From assembly GCF_016909015.1 (NCBI RefSeq), contig NZ_JAFBFA010000057.1, positions 1 to 16,308 of the forward strand: 16,308 bases of DNA, read 5' to 3'. Shown one piece after another: positions 6,759 through 13,844 of the stretch (position 1 is the stretch's first letter; the number at the start of each line of letters is the position of its first letter). This stretch comes from Gracilibacillus alcaliphilus (GTDB taxonomy: Bacteria; Bacillota; Bacilli; Bacillales; Amphibacillaceae). The notes under the pieces are model-generated. The model ran no database searches and was not told where the DNA came from. It was given only the letters and a program-made list of their open reading frames with translations. Made by a program: the position numbers and the translations under genes.

Positions 6759-7601
6759 ATGATCAAAGCAATTGCACATCAAGCATTAACGGTATCCAAT
6801 ATGGAAGCGTCTTTACGGTTTTATTGTGAAGCGGCAGGTTTAGTAAAGGCCTTTGAGATTCACGATGATGATGACAAGCCGTGGATTGTCTATTTAAAAA
6901 TTTGTGACAATCAATTTGTAGAACTTTTTTATAATGGCGAAAAGGATCCCAATACCCATTATGCCAGTGATTTAATTGGTTACCATCACTTTTGCTTGGA
7001 AGTGGATGATGTGGAGGCTGCCGCTGCGCGCCTCAGAGAACATGGAATAACAGAAGCTAAGGTATCACAGGGATTAGACATGAATTACAGCTGTTGGGTA
7101 CATGATCCAGATGGGAATGCTGTGGAATTTGTTCAATATCATCCTGATTCAGTCCATACAAAATCCCGTGTCTCATCGAATCAGGCGAAGGAAGCTAATT
7201 TGCTGAAAGGTATCGCCCATATGGCCTTTGTAACAAAAGATATGGAAAAGGCACTGCATTACTATTGCGATATCTTGGGCTTTAAAGAGGTATTTGAATT
7301 GCCGGATGAGCAGGGTAACCCTTGGTTAAAGTATTTACATGTGCAAGATGGTCAGTTTATCGAACTGTTTTATGGTGGAGAAAGAAGCTATCATAATCAA
7401 CGTGCTGCTGGTTTTGCCCATTATTGCTTGGAAGTAGCTGATATCTATCAAGTGGCGCAATTATTAGAGCAGCATGGAATATTGGAGGTTGCACCAACAC
7501 AAGGAAAAGATTTCAATTTGCAATGCTGGTCAGCCGATCCGGACGGCAACAAGATTGAATTTATGCAGATTGACAGCCGTTCCCCACAAGCCAATTGCTA
7601 G
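6759..7601 (+). CDS. Two-domain VOC (glyoxalase/dioxygenase-fold) protein
   Basis: A 280-aa protein made of two homologous VOC domains (about residues 1-130 and 150-273) joined by a polar linker. Each domain has the full metal-ligand set: His7, Glu55, His77, Glu123 in the first and His154, Glu202, His221, Glu267 in the second. The halves are clearly an internal duplication (QFVELFYNGE vs QFIELFYGGE; HDPDGNAVEF vs ADPDGNKIEF). Extradiol dioxygenases and glyoxalases share this architecture, but the reaction is not identifiable. The start is ATG 6759, with AAGGGAG 10 nt upstream. The frame stays open upstream to 6651, but those 36 codons are derived from the inserted repeat and are not part of the gene. 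Confidence 0.87.
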   Translation: MIKAIAHQALTVSNMEASLRFYCEAAGLVKAFEIHDDDDKPWIVYLKICDNQFVELFYNGEKDPNTHYASDLIGYHHFCLEVDDVEAAAARLREHGITEAKVSQGLDMNYSCWVHDPDGNAVEFVQYHPDSVHTKSRVSSNQAKEANLLKGIAHMAFVTKDMEKALHYYCDILGFKEVFELPDEQGNPWLKYLHVQDGQFIELFYGGERSYHNQRAAGFAHYCLEVADIYQVAQLLEQHGILEVAPTQGKDFNLQCWSADPDGNKIEFMQIDSRSPQANC

Positions 7602-7639
7602 CAGCTCTATACCAAATTGGAAGAAGGGCATGAATCGTC

Positions 7640-8290
7640 GTGAGAGATATCTATCAACTACCTGAACACGGATTTATCGGTTTTATGAGTAAATTAGTGA
7701 TGTGGATTGTACAGCTTGCTTATTTAAATCTGCTTTGGATCTTGTTTAGTTTAATTGGCGTAGTGTTTTTGGGCATAGCTCCAGCAACATTGGCATTAAT
7801 CGTATGCTGTAAACAACTTATGCAAGGCAGGGAGGATACCAGTTTATTCAGGAATTTTGTGCGTACCTTTTTTCAGAATTTCATTCCGTCCAATAGTATC
7901 TTCTGTGTGCTGACGGCTGTTGGTTTGCTGTTCTATACGTATACGGCAATCCTCGCTAGTTTGGATGGTGGATTGTATTATCTGGTCTTGTTTGTGTTTG
8001 TCAGCACGGTGATTCCTTTTTTGCTGGTCACTATGTATATACTGCCTGTTATGTCACAATATAAGGTAAGCTTGCTGACAGCCATTAAATATGCCTTTGT
8101 CACTGCTATTGTCTCACCATTAACCAGTATGATGTTGTTGATAGTATTGATGGGTATCGTCGTTCTGTTATCCATCTTTCCTGTATTGATACCTTTCTAT
8201 AGTATTAGTTTATTTACTTTCAGTCTAACGTTCTTCTCGCAACGAATTTTTCGCAAGATGGAGAGGAAAGAATCTGTATCACCTGCTTAG
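7640..8290 (+). CDS. YesL/DUF624 family membrane protein
   Basis: A 216-aa integral membrane protein with about five to six hydrophobic segments (around residues 18-55, 84-105, 112-135, 150-195) and a basic C-terminal tail (RKMERKE). The early LLWILFSLIGVVFLGIAPATLAL stretch, with its Gly-x-x-Pro-Ala-Thr turn, is characteristic of the YesL/DUF624 family, which is regularly found in Firmicutes carbohydrate ABC operons. Its molecular role is not established; it may assist the transporter. GTG 7640 is the start, with GAAGAAGGG about 12 nt upstream; an ATG at 7630 is in another frame. It is the last gene of the operon. Confidence 0.85.
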   Translation: MRDIYQLPEHGFIGFMSKLVMWIVQLAYLNLLWILFSLIGVVFLGIAPATLALIVCCKQLMQGREDTSLFRNFVRTFFQNFIPSNSIFCVLTAVGLLFYTYTAILASLDGGLYYLVLFVFVSTVIPFLLVTMYILPVMSQYKVSLLTAIKYAFVTAIVSPLTSMMLLIVLMGIVVLLSIFPVLIPFYSISLFTFSLTFFSQRIFRKMERKESVSPA

Positions 8291-8320
8291 ACAGGGGAAA
8301 ATTATAAAAAGCATAAATCG

Positions 8321-8356
8321 GGGATTGATCCATGAGGGATTGGTTCCTGTTTTTTT
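8321..8356 (+). terminator. Terminator of the sugar operon
   Basis: An 11-bp stem formed by GGGATTGATCC (8321-8331) and GGATTGGTTCC (8337-8347), with five G-U wobbles, a 5-nt loop and a following T-run (8350-8356). It lies 30 bp after the last operon gene. The wobble pairs make it weaker than the guaB or serS terminators, and since G-U pairs do not hold on the other strand it is directional. Confidence 0.7.
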
Positions 8357-8498
8357 ATCGATATATATCTCGTCAAGTGTAGCTTTTAAGTAGCTTAATT
8401 ATTTGCAAAAAATAAAAAATCAGGCAACTGCAACCCCTTACATGATTGATTTCACCTTATCATTAGGCAGGGCAGGCTTTTCTGCCAAGAAAAAAAGG
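8357..8498. other. Gene-free spacer between sugar operon and guaB leader
   Basis: An AT-rich stretch with no plausible ORF on either strand. The only structure seen is a small GGCAG/CTGCC hairpin (8471-8486) with no T-run in either useful direction. No trace of yaaC, the usual neighbour in Bacillus subtilis, was recognised. Confidence 0.5.
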
Positions 8499-8527
8499 TT
8501 GAAAAACAGGACGAGTTGTCGTATTGT
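8499..8527 (+). promoter_or_regulatory. Candidate upstream promoter of guaB
   Basis: TTGAAA (8499-8504) and TATTGT (8522-8527) are separated by 17 bp. A transcript from here would start near 8534 and carry a leader of about 190 nt that contains the hairpin at 8565-8595. Confidence 0.5.
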
Positions 8528-8564
8528 AATTAACAATAGATTAGGCTGAAAGGCCTTTGGAATA

Positions 8565-8595
8565 GGTGCTAAACATGGAGTTGAGCACCATTTTT
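8565..8595 (+). terminator. Terminator-like hairpin in the guaB leader
   Basis: GGTGCT (8565-8570) pairs with AGCACC (8584-8589), with a 13-nt loop, followed by ATTTTT (8590-8595). The stem is short. It lies about 30 nt after the start predicted from the upstream promoter and 130 nt before guaB, so it could be a leader attenuator or the end of a small RNA. No purine or ppGpp/PRPP riboswitch consensus was recognised. Confidence 0.4.
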
Positions 8596-8675
8596 CCTAG
8601 TCATTCACTCATTAATTACATGCATCATCAGCAAAGCTTGGTTTGTTGTCGAGTCTTTATGGCGAAAGCTTTATT

Positions 8676-8703
8676 TTGACGCATCATTTTTCTATAGTAT
8701 AAA
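8676..8703 (+). promoter_or_regulatory. Candidate proximal promoter of guaB
   Basis: TTGACG (8676-8681) and TATAAA (8698-8703) have a 16-bp spacer. Transcription would start near 8710, exactly at the ribosome binding site (AAGGAGG at 8710-8716), giving a leader of only about 14 nt. This is tight but possible. Confidence 0.5.
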
Positions 8704-8723
8704 AAATTGAAGGAGGCAGATGG

Positions 8724-10196
8724 ATGAGAACAGATAAATTTAGCAAAGAAGGTTTGACCTTTGATGACGTATTACTAGTACCTGCAGAGTCAAATGTATT
8801 GCCGAAAGATGTTTCTGTGCAAACGAAGTTATCTGATAATATCACACTAAATATTCCTTTTTTAAGTGCAGGGATGGACACTGTAACAGAAGCAAAGCTA
8901 GCTATCTCGATTGCAAGACAAGGTGGTATCGGCATTATCCACAAGAACATGTCAATTGAAGAGCAAGCAGAGCAGGTGGATCGGGTAAAGCGTTCTGAAA
9001 GTGGTGTTATCACGAATCCATTTTCCTTAACACCAGATCATCAAGTCTATGATGCGGAGCATTTAATGAGTAAATACCGTATTTCTGGTGTGCCGATCGT
9101 TAACAATGAGAAGGAACAGAAACTGGTAGGAATCCTGACAAACCGTGATCTTCGTTTTATTGAAGATTATTCGATTAAGATTTCCGACGTGATGACAAGT
9201 GAAAATTTAGTAACAGCATCAGTCGGCACGAATTTGAATGAGGCAGAGAAAATATTACAAAAACACAAGATTGAGAAATTACCGCTTGTTGATGATAATG
9301 GTGTCTTAAAAGGATTAATCACGATTAAAGATATTGAAAAGGTAATCGAATTCCCTCATTCTGCTAAAGATAAACAAGGACGTTTGTTAGTGGGAGCAGC
9401 AGTAGGGGTGACGGCGGATTCAATGACTCGTATTGATAAGCTGGTCGAAGCTGGCGTAGATGTACTGGTTATTGATACGGCACATGGCCACTCTCAAGGT
9501 GTATTAGAGCAAGTAAGCCGAGTGCGCAAGAAATATCCAAACGTGGATATTATAGCAGGAAATGTGGCAACAGCAGAGGCAACAAAGGCCTTAATTGAGG
9601 CCGGAGCCAATATTATCAAGGTTGGAATTGGACCTGGATCGATTTGTACGACTCGTGTTGTAGCTGGTGTAGGAGTGCCGCAGATTACAGCGGTCAACGA
9701 TTGTGCTGCTGAAGCAGAGAAGCACGGTATTCCGATAATTGCTGATGGCGGTATTAAATATTCTGGAGATATTGCCAAGGCAATAGCAGCGGGTGCTCAT
9801 GCTGTTATGTTAGGCAGCCTGTTTGCTGGAGTAGCAGAAAGCCCAGGAGAGACAGAGATCTTCCAAGGCAGACAATATAAAGTCTATCGTGGTATGGGAT
9901 CTGTTACATCGATGAAAGGTGGATCTAAAGATCGTTATTTCCAAGATTCACAGGATGCGAAGAAACTTGTCCCAGAAGGAATTGAAGGCCGGGTAGCTTA
10001 TAAAGGCCCATTGGCTGACACCGTGCATCAATTACTTGGCGGTTTGCGATCCGGTATGGGCTATTGCGGAGCGGCGACGATCGACGAGCTGCGCAATGAT
10101 GCCGTATTTATCCGTATGACGGGTGCAGGACTGAAAGAAAGCCATCCGCATGATGTTCAAATTACAAAAGAAGCACCAAACTATTCTGTAACATAA
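8724..10196 (+). CDS. guaB: IMP dehydrogenase
   Basis: Oxidises inosine monophosphate to xanthosine monophosphate with NAD+, the committed step of GMP synthesis in the cytoplasm. The 490-aa protein has the normal length. A TIM barrel is interrupted by a pair of CBS domains (about residues 95-205). The catalytic loop GPGSICTTR carries Cys308, and the NAD-site DTAHGHS (251-257), the IMP-phosphate loops (DGGIKYSGD, MLGSLFAG), YRGMGS and the mobile-flap GRVAYKG are all present. AAGGAGG is 7 nt before ATG 8724; an out-of-frame ATG at 8720 opens only a five-codon ORF. It has its own terminator and forms a single-gene unit. Confidence 0.98.
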   Translation: MRTDKFSKEGLTFDDVLLVPAESNVLPKDVSVQTKLSDNITLNIPFLSAGMDTVTEAKLAISIARQGGIGIIHKNMSIEEQAEQVDRVKRSESGVITNPFSLTPDHQVYDAEHLMSKYRISGVPIVNNEKEQKLVGILTNRDLRFIEDYSIKISDVMTSENLVTASVGTNLNEAEKILQKHKIEKLPLVDDNGVLKGLITIKDIEKVIEFPHSAKDKQGRLLVGAAVGVTADSMTRIDKLVEAGVDVLVIDTAHGHSQGVLEQVSRVRKKYPNVDIIAGNVATAEATKALIEAGANIIKVGIGPGSICTTRVVAGVGVPQITAVNDCAAEAEKHGIPIIADGGIKYSGDIAKAIAAGAHAVMLGSLFAGVAESPGETEIFQGRQYKVYRGMGSVTSMKGGSKDRYFQDSQDAKKLVPEGIEGRVAYKGPLADTVHQLLGGLRSGMGYCGAATIDELRNDAVFIRMTGAGLKESHPHDVQITKEAPNYSVT

Positions 10197-10223
10197 GCGA
10201 GCCTTTTATGGGGATCAAAGAGC

Positions 10224-10274
10224 AGCTGTCTCAAAAGTGCCTGTCATTTTCACTTATTGAGGCAGCTTTTTTTT
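10224..10274 (+). terminator. Rho-independent terminator of guaB
   Basis: A long stem is formed by AGCTGTCTCAA (from 10224) and TTGAGGCAGCT (ending 10267), with one G-U pair. It is extended inside by AAGTG/CACTT and followed by a run of eight or nine T. It is strong and lies 28 bp after the guaB stop. Confidence 0.9.
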
Positions 10275-10470
10275 ATAAAAAACAGGGATAAGAATCGTTT
10301 TATACAATACGTCTCAGCAAAAAGGTTCCTGGAGAAAACACTGGAAAAGCAATTTCTCGGAATAGACTTCTTACTGAGCCAAACAGTTAAAGTCGCTTAA
10401 GTTTATAACCATTAATTCCCGTGGAAGGAATAAGTAATAGATGGTATGATCTAACTGAATCATGCTAATC
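10275..10470. other. Gene-free spacer between guaB and dacA
   Basis: No credible ORF is seen on either strand. A weak ATTCC/GGAAT hairpin (10415-10431) and an extended -10-like TGGTATGAT (10442-10450) are the only structures noted. The promoters for dacA are assigned to the sequence that follows. Confidence 0.45.
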
Positions 10471-10500
10471 TTGACAATCTATTGAACAAAACAATATGTT
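10471..10500 (+). promoter_or_regulatory. Candidate distal dacA promoter
   Basis: A perfect -35 TTGACA (10471-10476) is followed after 18 bp by TATGTT (10495-10500). Transcription would begin near 10507, about 95 nt before the dacA start codon. Confidence 0.5.
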
Positions 10501-10556
10501 TCCCTTGTTTATCCAGCGTCTAGGCACATAGCGTTATTTTCTAATTGGTTTAATTG

Positions 10557-10565
10557 TGGTAAAAT
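10557..10565 (+). promoter_or_regulatory. Candidate proximal dacA promoter, extended -10
   Basis: TGGTAAAAT (10557-10565) is an extended -10 box (TG-n-TAAAAT). The sequence at the -35 position is T-rich but not consensus. It would give a leader of about 30 nt, a usual length before the SD at 10588. Confidence 0.5.
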
Positions 10566-10600
10566 GATACTTGTGAAAAATTTAGTTGGAGGTAAAAAGA

Positions 10601-11941
10601 GTGAGAGTAACGATGAGAAAGCTAAGTATGTTAGTGTTAATTACCGTCTTGATGATTACAGCGTTTACGATGAATGGAACCGCTGTGCAGGGTGCAAGTA
10701 TAGAAGTAGAAGCAGAATCGGCCATTGTTGTGGATGCAAATACAGGGAAGATATTATATGAGAAAGAATCTGATTTGAAGTTACCTCCGGCTAGTATGAC
10801 GAAAATGATGACAGAGTATCTGGTGTTAGAGGCGATATCAAATGGTGATATCAGCTGGGATACAACGACCCAGATCAGTGACTATGCCTATTGGTTATCA
10901 TCGGATAATACATTTTCTGGAATTGGTTTGACACAGGCTAAGGATTATACTGTTCGTGAATTATATGAAGCAATGGCGATTATTTCTGATAATGGGACAA
11001 CCGTTGCCTTAGCAGAATTGGTAGCAGGTTCCGAAGGTGAATTTGTCAATATGATGAACGAGAAGGCTGAAGAGATGGGATTAACAGAGTATAAATTTGT
11101 GAATGCCTCTGGTTTAAGTAATTCTGACCTAGGTGAATATCACCCAGAAGGTACAGAACCGAATGCTGATAACTTGCTTTCGGCACGATCTTCCGCCTTA
11201 TTAGCTTATCATCTGATCAATGACCACCCGGAAGTCTTAGAGATATCCAGTATGACTACTTCTGAATTAGATGGACATACATTAGAGAACTGGAACCGAA
11301 TGCTTCCTTCTTGGAATAATGATAATTTTGCCCAGTTTGCTTATGAAGGAGTGGACGGGCTTAAGACAGGTCATACCGATGCTGCTGGTTATTGTTTTAC
11401 AGGTACGGCACAGCAAGGTGATCGTCGTTTAATTACCGTGGTAATGAAGACAGATTCAGAAGAGAAACGATTCCAAGAAACCAAGAAATTAATGGAGTAC
11501 GGATTTTCTCAATTTGAGTCTAGTGAGCTTTTCCCGGCAGGCTATCAGATAGAAGATCAGGCGACACTTCCTATAGCAAAAGGGAAAGATAAACAAGTAA
11601 ATATTGCAACCGCAGAACCATTTACTTCTATGATTGCAAGTGGAGAAGAAGAATTATACTCAGTAGAATATGATATAGATGAAGAATTGTTAGCAGAAGA
11701 TGGTCGCTTAGAAGCTCCGATTGAATCTGGGGAAAAAGTAGGAGAAGCTGTTCTCGTATATGCTGGTGAGACAGATTATGGTTATATTGATGAGAATGGC
11801 GGCGGTCAGCGTGTAGATCTAGTTACTACCTCAGGCGTAGAAAAAGCGAATTGGTTTATGTTGTCTATGGGTGCGATTGGTAATTTCTTTAGTGGATTAT
11901 TCTCTACAGTAGTAGATTTCTTCAAAGGATTATTCAGCTAA
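10601..11941 (+). CDS. dacA: D-alanyl-D-alanine carboxypeptidase, PBP5-type
   Basis: Trims the terminal D-Ala from peptidoglycan pentapeptides at the outer membrane face. From GTG 10601 the protein has 446 aa, close to Bacillus subtilis DacA. A signal peptide with probable cleavage after AVQGA (about residue 32) is followed by a peptidase S11 domain with all three catalytic motifs: SMTK (Ser65, Lys68), SDN (129-131) and KTG (255-257). A beta-rich C-terminal domain follows, then an amphipathic tail (GAIGNFFSGLFSTVVDFFKGLF) for membrane attachment. GGAGG lies 8 nt before GTG 10601; the longer frame from TTG 10586 overlaps that SD. The mature protein is acidic. Confidence 0.96.
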   Translation: MRVTMRKLSMLVLITVLMITAFTMNGTAVQGASIEVEAESAIVVDANTGKILYEKESDLKLPPASMTKMMTEYLVLEAISNGDISWDTTTQISDYAYWLSSDNTFSGIGLTQAKDYTVRELYEAMAIISDNGTTVALAELVAGSEGEFVNMMNEKAEEMGLTEYKFVNASGLSNSDLGEYHPEGTEPNADNLLSARSSALLAYHLINDHPEVLEISSMTTSELDGHTLENWNRMLPSWNNDNFAQFAYEGVDGLKTGHTDAAGYCFTGTAQQGDRRLITVVMKTDSEEKRFQETKKLMEYGFSQFESSELFPAGYQIEDQATLPIAKGKDKQVNIATAEPFTSMIASGEEELYSVEYDIDEELLAEDGRLEAPIESGEKVGEAVLVYAGETDYGYIDENGGGQRVDLVTTSGVEKANWFMLSMGAIGNFFSGLFSTVVDFFKGLFS

Positions 11942-11948
11942 ATAATCC
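11927..11948. other. Hairpin across the dacA stop codon
   Basis: GGATTATT (11927-11934) pairs perfectly with AATAATCC (11941-11948) around a 6-nt loop. No T-run follows, so dacA transcripts probably run on toward pdxS at least in part. It may protect the dacA 3' end or weakly pause transcription. Confidence 0.4.
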
Positions 11949-11960
11949 CGAGGACAGCAG

Positions 11961-11990
11961 TTGGCATTTGAGTAGAATGTAGTATATAAT
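11961..11990 (+). promoter_or_regulatory. pdxST promoter
   Basis: TTGGCA (11961-11966) and a perfect TATAAT (11985-11990) are 18 bp apart. Transcription would begin near 11997, 37 nt before pdxS. No PdxR-like gene or obvious operator is seen. Confidence 0.65.
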
Positions 11991-12033
11991 AGGGTAGGAC
12001 AAGACGGATCGAATAGTATAGGAGGAACGAGAG

Positions 12034-12918
12034 ATGTCTAAAGTAGGTACAGATAGAGTTAAACGTGGTATGGCAGAAATGCAAAAAGGCGGCGTTATTA
12101 TGGACGTTGTTAATGCTGAGCAGGCAAAAATTGCAGAAGAAGCTGGCGCAGTAGCCGTTATGGCATTGGAACGTGTACCATCTGATATTCGTGCAGCAGG
12201 TGGAGTAGCTCGTATGGCAGACCCAACTATTGTAGAGGAAGTAATGGGAGCTGTATCGATTCCAGTTATGGCCAAAGCACGTATTGGTCATATCGTAGAA
12301 GCACGTGTACTAGAAGCTATGGGTGTTGACTATATTGATGAAAGTGAAGTATTAACACCAGCTGATGAAGTATATCACTTAAACAAACGTGAATATACGG
12401 TACCATTTGTTTGTGGCTGCCGTAATTTGGGTGAAGCAGCTCGCCGTATTGGCGAAGGGACTTCTATGCTTCGTACAAAGGGAGAGCCTGGTACAGGGAA
12501 TATTGTGGAAGCCGTGCGTCATATTCGTGAAGTAAATGCGCAAGTGCGTAAATTGGTGAATATGAATGAAGATGAGATTATGACCTATGCGAAAGAATTA
12601 GGCGCACCTTACGAAGTATTATTAGGTATCAAAGAGAATGGCCGTTTACCAGTTGTTAACTTTGCGGCAGGCGGTGTAGCAACACCAGCAGACGCAGCGT
12701 TAATGATGCAATTAGGGGCAGATGGTGTATTCGTTGGATCTGGTATCTTCAAATCAGATAATCCGGCTAAGTTTGCTAGAGCGATTGTAGAAGCAACTAC
12801 TCATTATGAAGATTATGAATTAATTGCGAAGGTATCCAAAGATCTTGGTACAGCAATGAAGGGTATCGAGATTAGCAATATTGCACCTGCAGATCGTATG
12901 CAAGATCGCGGCTGGTAA
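12034..12918 (+). CDS. pdxS: Pyridoxal 5'-phosphate synthase, lyase subunit
   Basis: Synthase subunit of the ribose-5-phosphate-dependent vitamin B6 pathway. It condenses ribose 5-phosphate, glyceraldehyde 3-phosphate and ammonia from PdxT into PLP. The length of 294 aa is identical to the Bacillus subtilis protein. Asp24, Lys81 (MAKARIGH, the lysine that holds the pentose intermediate) and Lys149 (RTKGEPGTG) are all present, together with the phosphate-binding GGVATPADAAL and GVFVGSGIFKS segments of the TIM barrel. AGGAGG is about 8 nt before the ATG. It is followed after 22 bp by pdxT, with which it forms a 12+12 complex in known organisms. Confidence 0.98.
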   Translation: MSKVGTDRVKRGMAEMQKGGVIMDVVNAEQAKIAEEAGAVAVMALERVPSDIRAAGGVARMADPTIVEEVMGAVSIPVMAKARIGHIVEARVLEAMGVDYIDESEVLTPADEVYHLNKREYTVPFVCGCRNLGEAARRIGEGTSMLRTKGEPGTGNIVEAVRHIREVNAQVRKLVNMNEDEIMTYAKELGAPYEVLLGIKENGRLPVVNFAAGGVATPADAALMMQLGADGVFVGSGIFKSDNPAKFARAIVEATTHYEDYELIAKVSKDLGTAMKGIEISNIAPADRMQDRGW

Positions 12919-12940
12919 GATAGTTAGGAGCTAGAAACAG

Positions 12941-13510
12941 ATGGTGAAAATCGGAGTATTAGGATTACAAGGAGCTATCCGTGAACATGTGCGCTCAATT
13001 GAAGCAACAGGAGCGGAAGCAGCTGTGATTAAACAAAAAGAAGAATTAGCGGACATTGATGGCTTAATTTTGCCGGGCGGCGAAAGTACCACGATGCGCA
13101 GGCTGATCGATAAATATGATTTTTTTGATGCATTAGTTGATTTTGGACAAGCAGGTAAGCCGATTTTTGGTACTTGTGCCGGTCTTATCCTTTTGGCCAA
13201 TGAGATTGTCGGGCAAGAGACTGCCCACTTAGGCTTGATGGATATTAAGGTAGAGCGCAATGCTTTTGGCCGTCAGCGTGAATCTTTTGAAGCGGAATTA
13301 GCGGTTAAAGGGGTAGCCGATAACTTTGAGGCCGTCTTTATTCGAGCACCTGATATTGAAGCCGTTGGATCAGAGGTAGAGGTTTTGGCAGAGTATGATG
13401 GCAGGATTGTGGCTGCACAGCAGGGCCATTATTTGTGCAGTGCCTTCCATCCAGAATTAACAGATGACCACCGTTTAACGGAATACTTTGTCAAAATGGT
13501 GGAAAAGTAA
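12941..13510 (+). CDS. pdxT: Pyridoxal 5'-phosphate synthase, glutaminase subunit
   Basis: Hydrolyses glutamine and channels ammonia to PdxS. The 189-aa protein is a class I glutamine amidotransferase with the complete catalytic triad: Cys79 in GTCAGLILLA, His170 and Glu172 in SAFHPEL. GLQGAIREH at the N-terminus and LPGGEST (44-50, oxyanion region) are typical of PdxT. It is translationally close to pdxS, with an AGGAG-containing ribosome binding site between the two. The 3' end of the gene contains the promoter of the following serS unit. Confidence 0.97.
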   Translation: MVKIGVLGLQGAIREHVRSIEATGAEAAVIKQKEELADIDGLILPGGESTTMRRLIDKYDFFDALVDFGQAGKPIFGTCAGLILLANEIVGQETAHLGLMDIKVERNAFGRQRESFEAELAVKGVADNFEAVFIRAPDIEAVGSEVEVLAEYDGRIVAAQQGHYLCSAFHPELTDDHRLTEYFVKMVEK

Positions 13511-13516
13511 TATAAT
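13488..13516 (+). promoter_or_regulatory. serS promoter, overlapping the pdxT 3' end
   Basis: TTGTCA (13488-13493) and TATAAT (13511-13516) are exactly 17 bp apart. The -35 box lies inside the last pdxT codons and the -10 box just after the stop codon. The start near 13523 would place the whole T-box in the leader. Confidence 0.75.
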
Positions 13517-13547
13517 AGTATACATCATATAAAAAACGTTGATAGGA

Positions 13548-13777
13548 AATAGTAATTTAGGAAGCTGTCTCAGAGAGCCGGTGTGAGGTGGAAATCGGTA
13601 CAGTCCCTAAGTGAATCCATCCTGGAGTGGTATATGGAAAATAGTACATGTATCCGGTGCAGGCCGTTATCTGCTTAATTAAGCTGGGAGAAGTCTATTT
13701 CTCCAATCAGGGTGGTATCGCGGGAAGAACTCTCGTCCCTGCTATTATGTGAATAGCAGAGATGAGGGTTCTTTTTT
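13548..13777 (+). ncRNA. T-box riboswitch, serine tRNA-responsive
   Basis: A leader RNA that senses uncharged tRNA-Ser and allows serS expression when serine charging falls. Stem I contains the AGAGAG motif (about 13572) and a specifier loop GTGAATCCATCC in which UCC (13616-13618) is a serine codon. A GGAGAA/TTCTCC stem precedes the conserved T-box sequence AGGGTGGTATCGCGGG (13709-13724), whose TGGT pairs with the tRNA acceptor end. The competing terminator follows. The specifier and the downstream gene agree, so the assignment is firm. Confidence 0.95.
13726..13777 (+). terminator. T-box-controlled terminator of the serS leader
   Basis: AGAACTCTCGTC and TGCTATT on the 5' side pair with AATAGCA and GATGAGGGTTCT on the 3' side, with small internal mismatches. 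The hairpin is followed by TTTTTT (13772-13777). In the antiterminated state the 5' side is sequestered by the T-box sequence. Confidence 0.9.
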
Positions 13778-13844
13778 GTACTATAGTATAAGTAAAACCA
13801 AGTTTTTCTAATAAAATCGAAAAATTTTAAAGGAGGTTTTTTCT

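Noticed and set aside
8471..8486. GGCAG/CTGCC hairpin as a terminator
   Set aside because: Short stem, followed by A-rich rather than T-rich sequence on the plus strand and no T-run after it on the minus strand.
10586..10600. TTG start for dacA giving a longer protein
   Set aside because: The TTG overlaps the SD sequence; GTG 10601 has correct spacing and starts a normal signal peptide.
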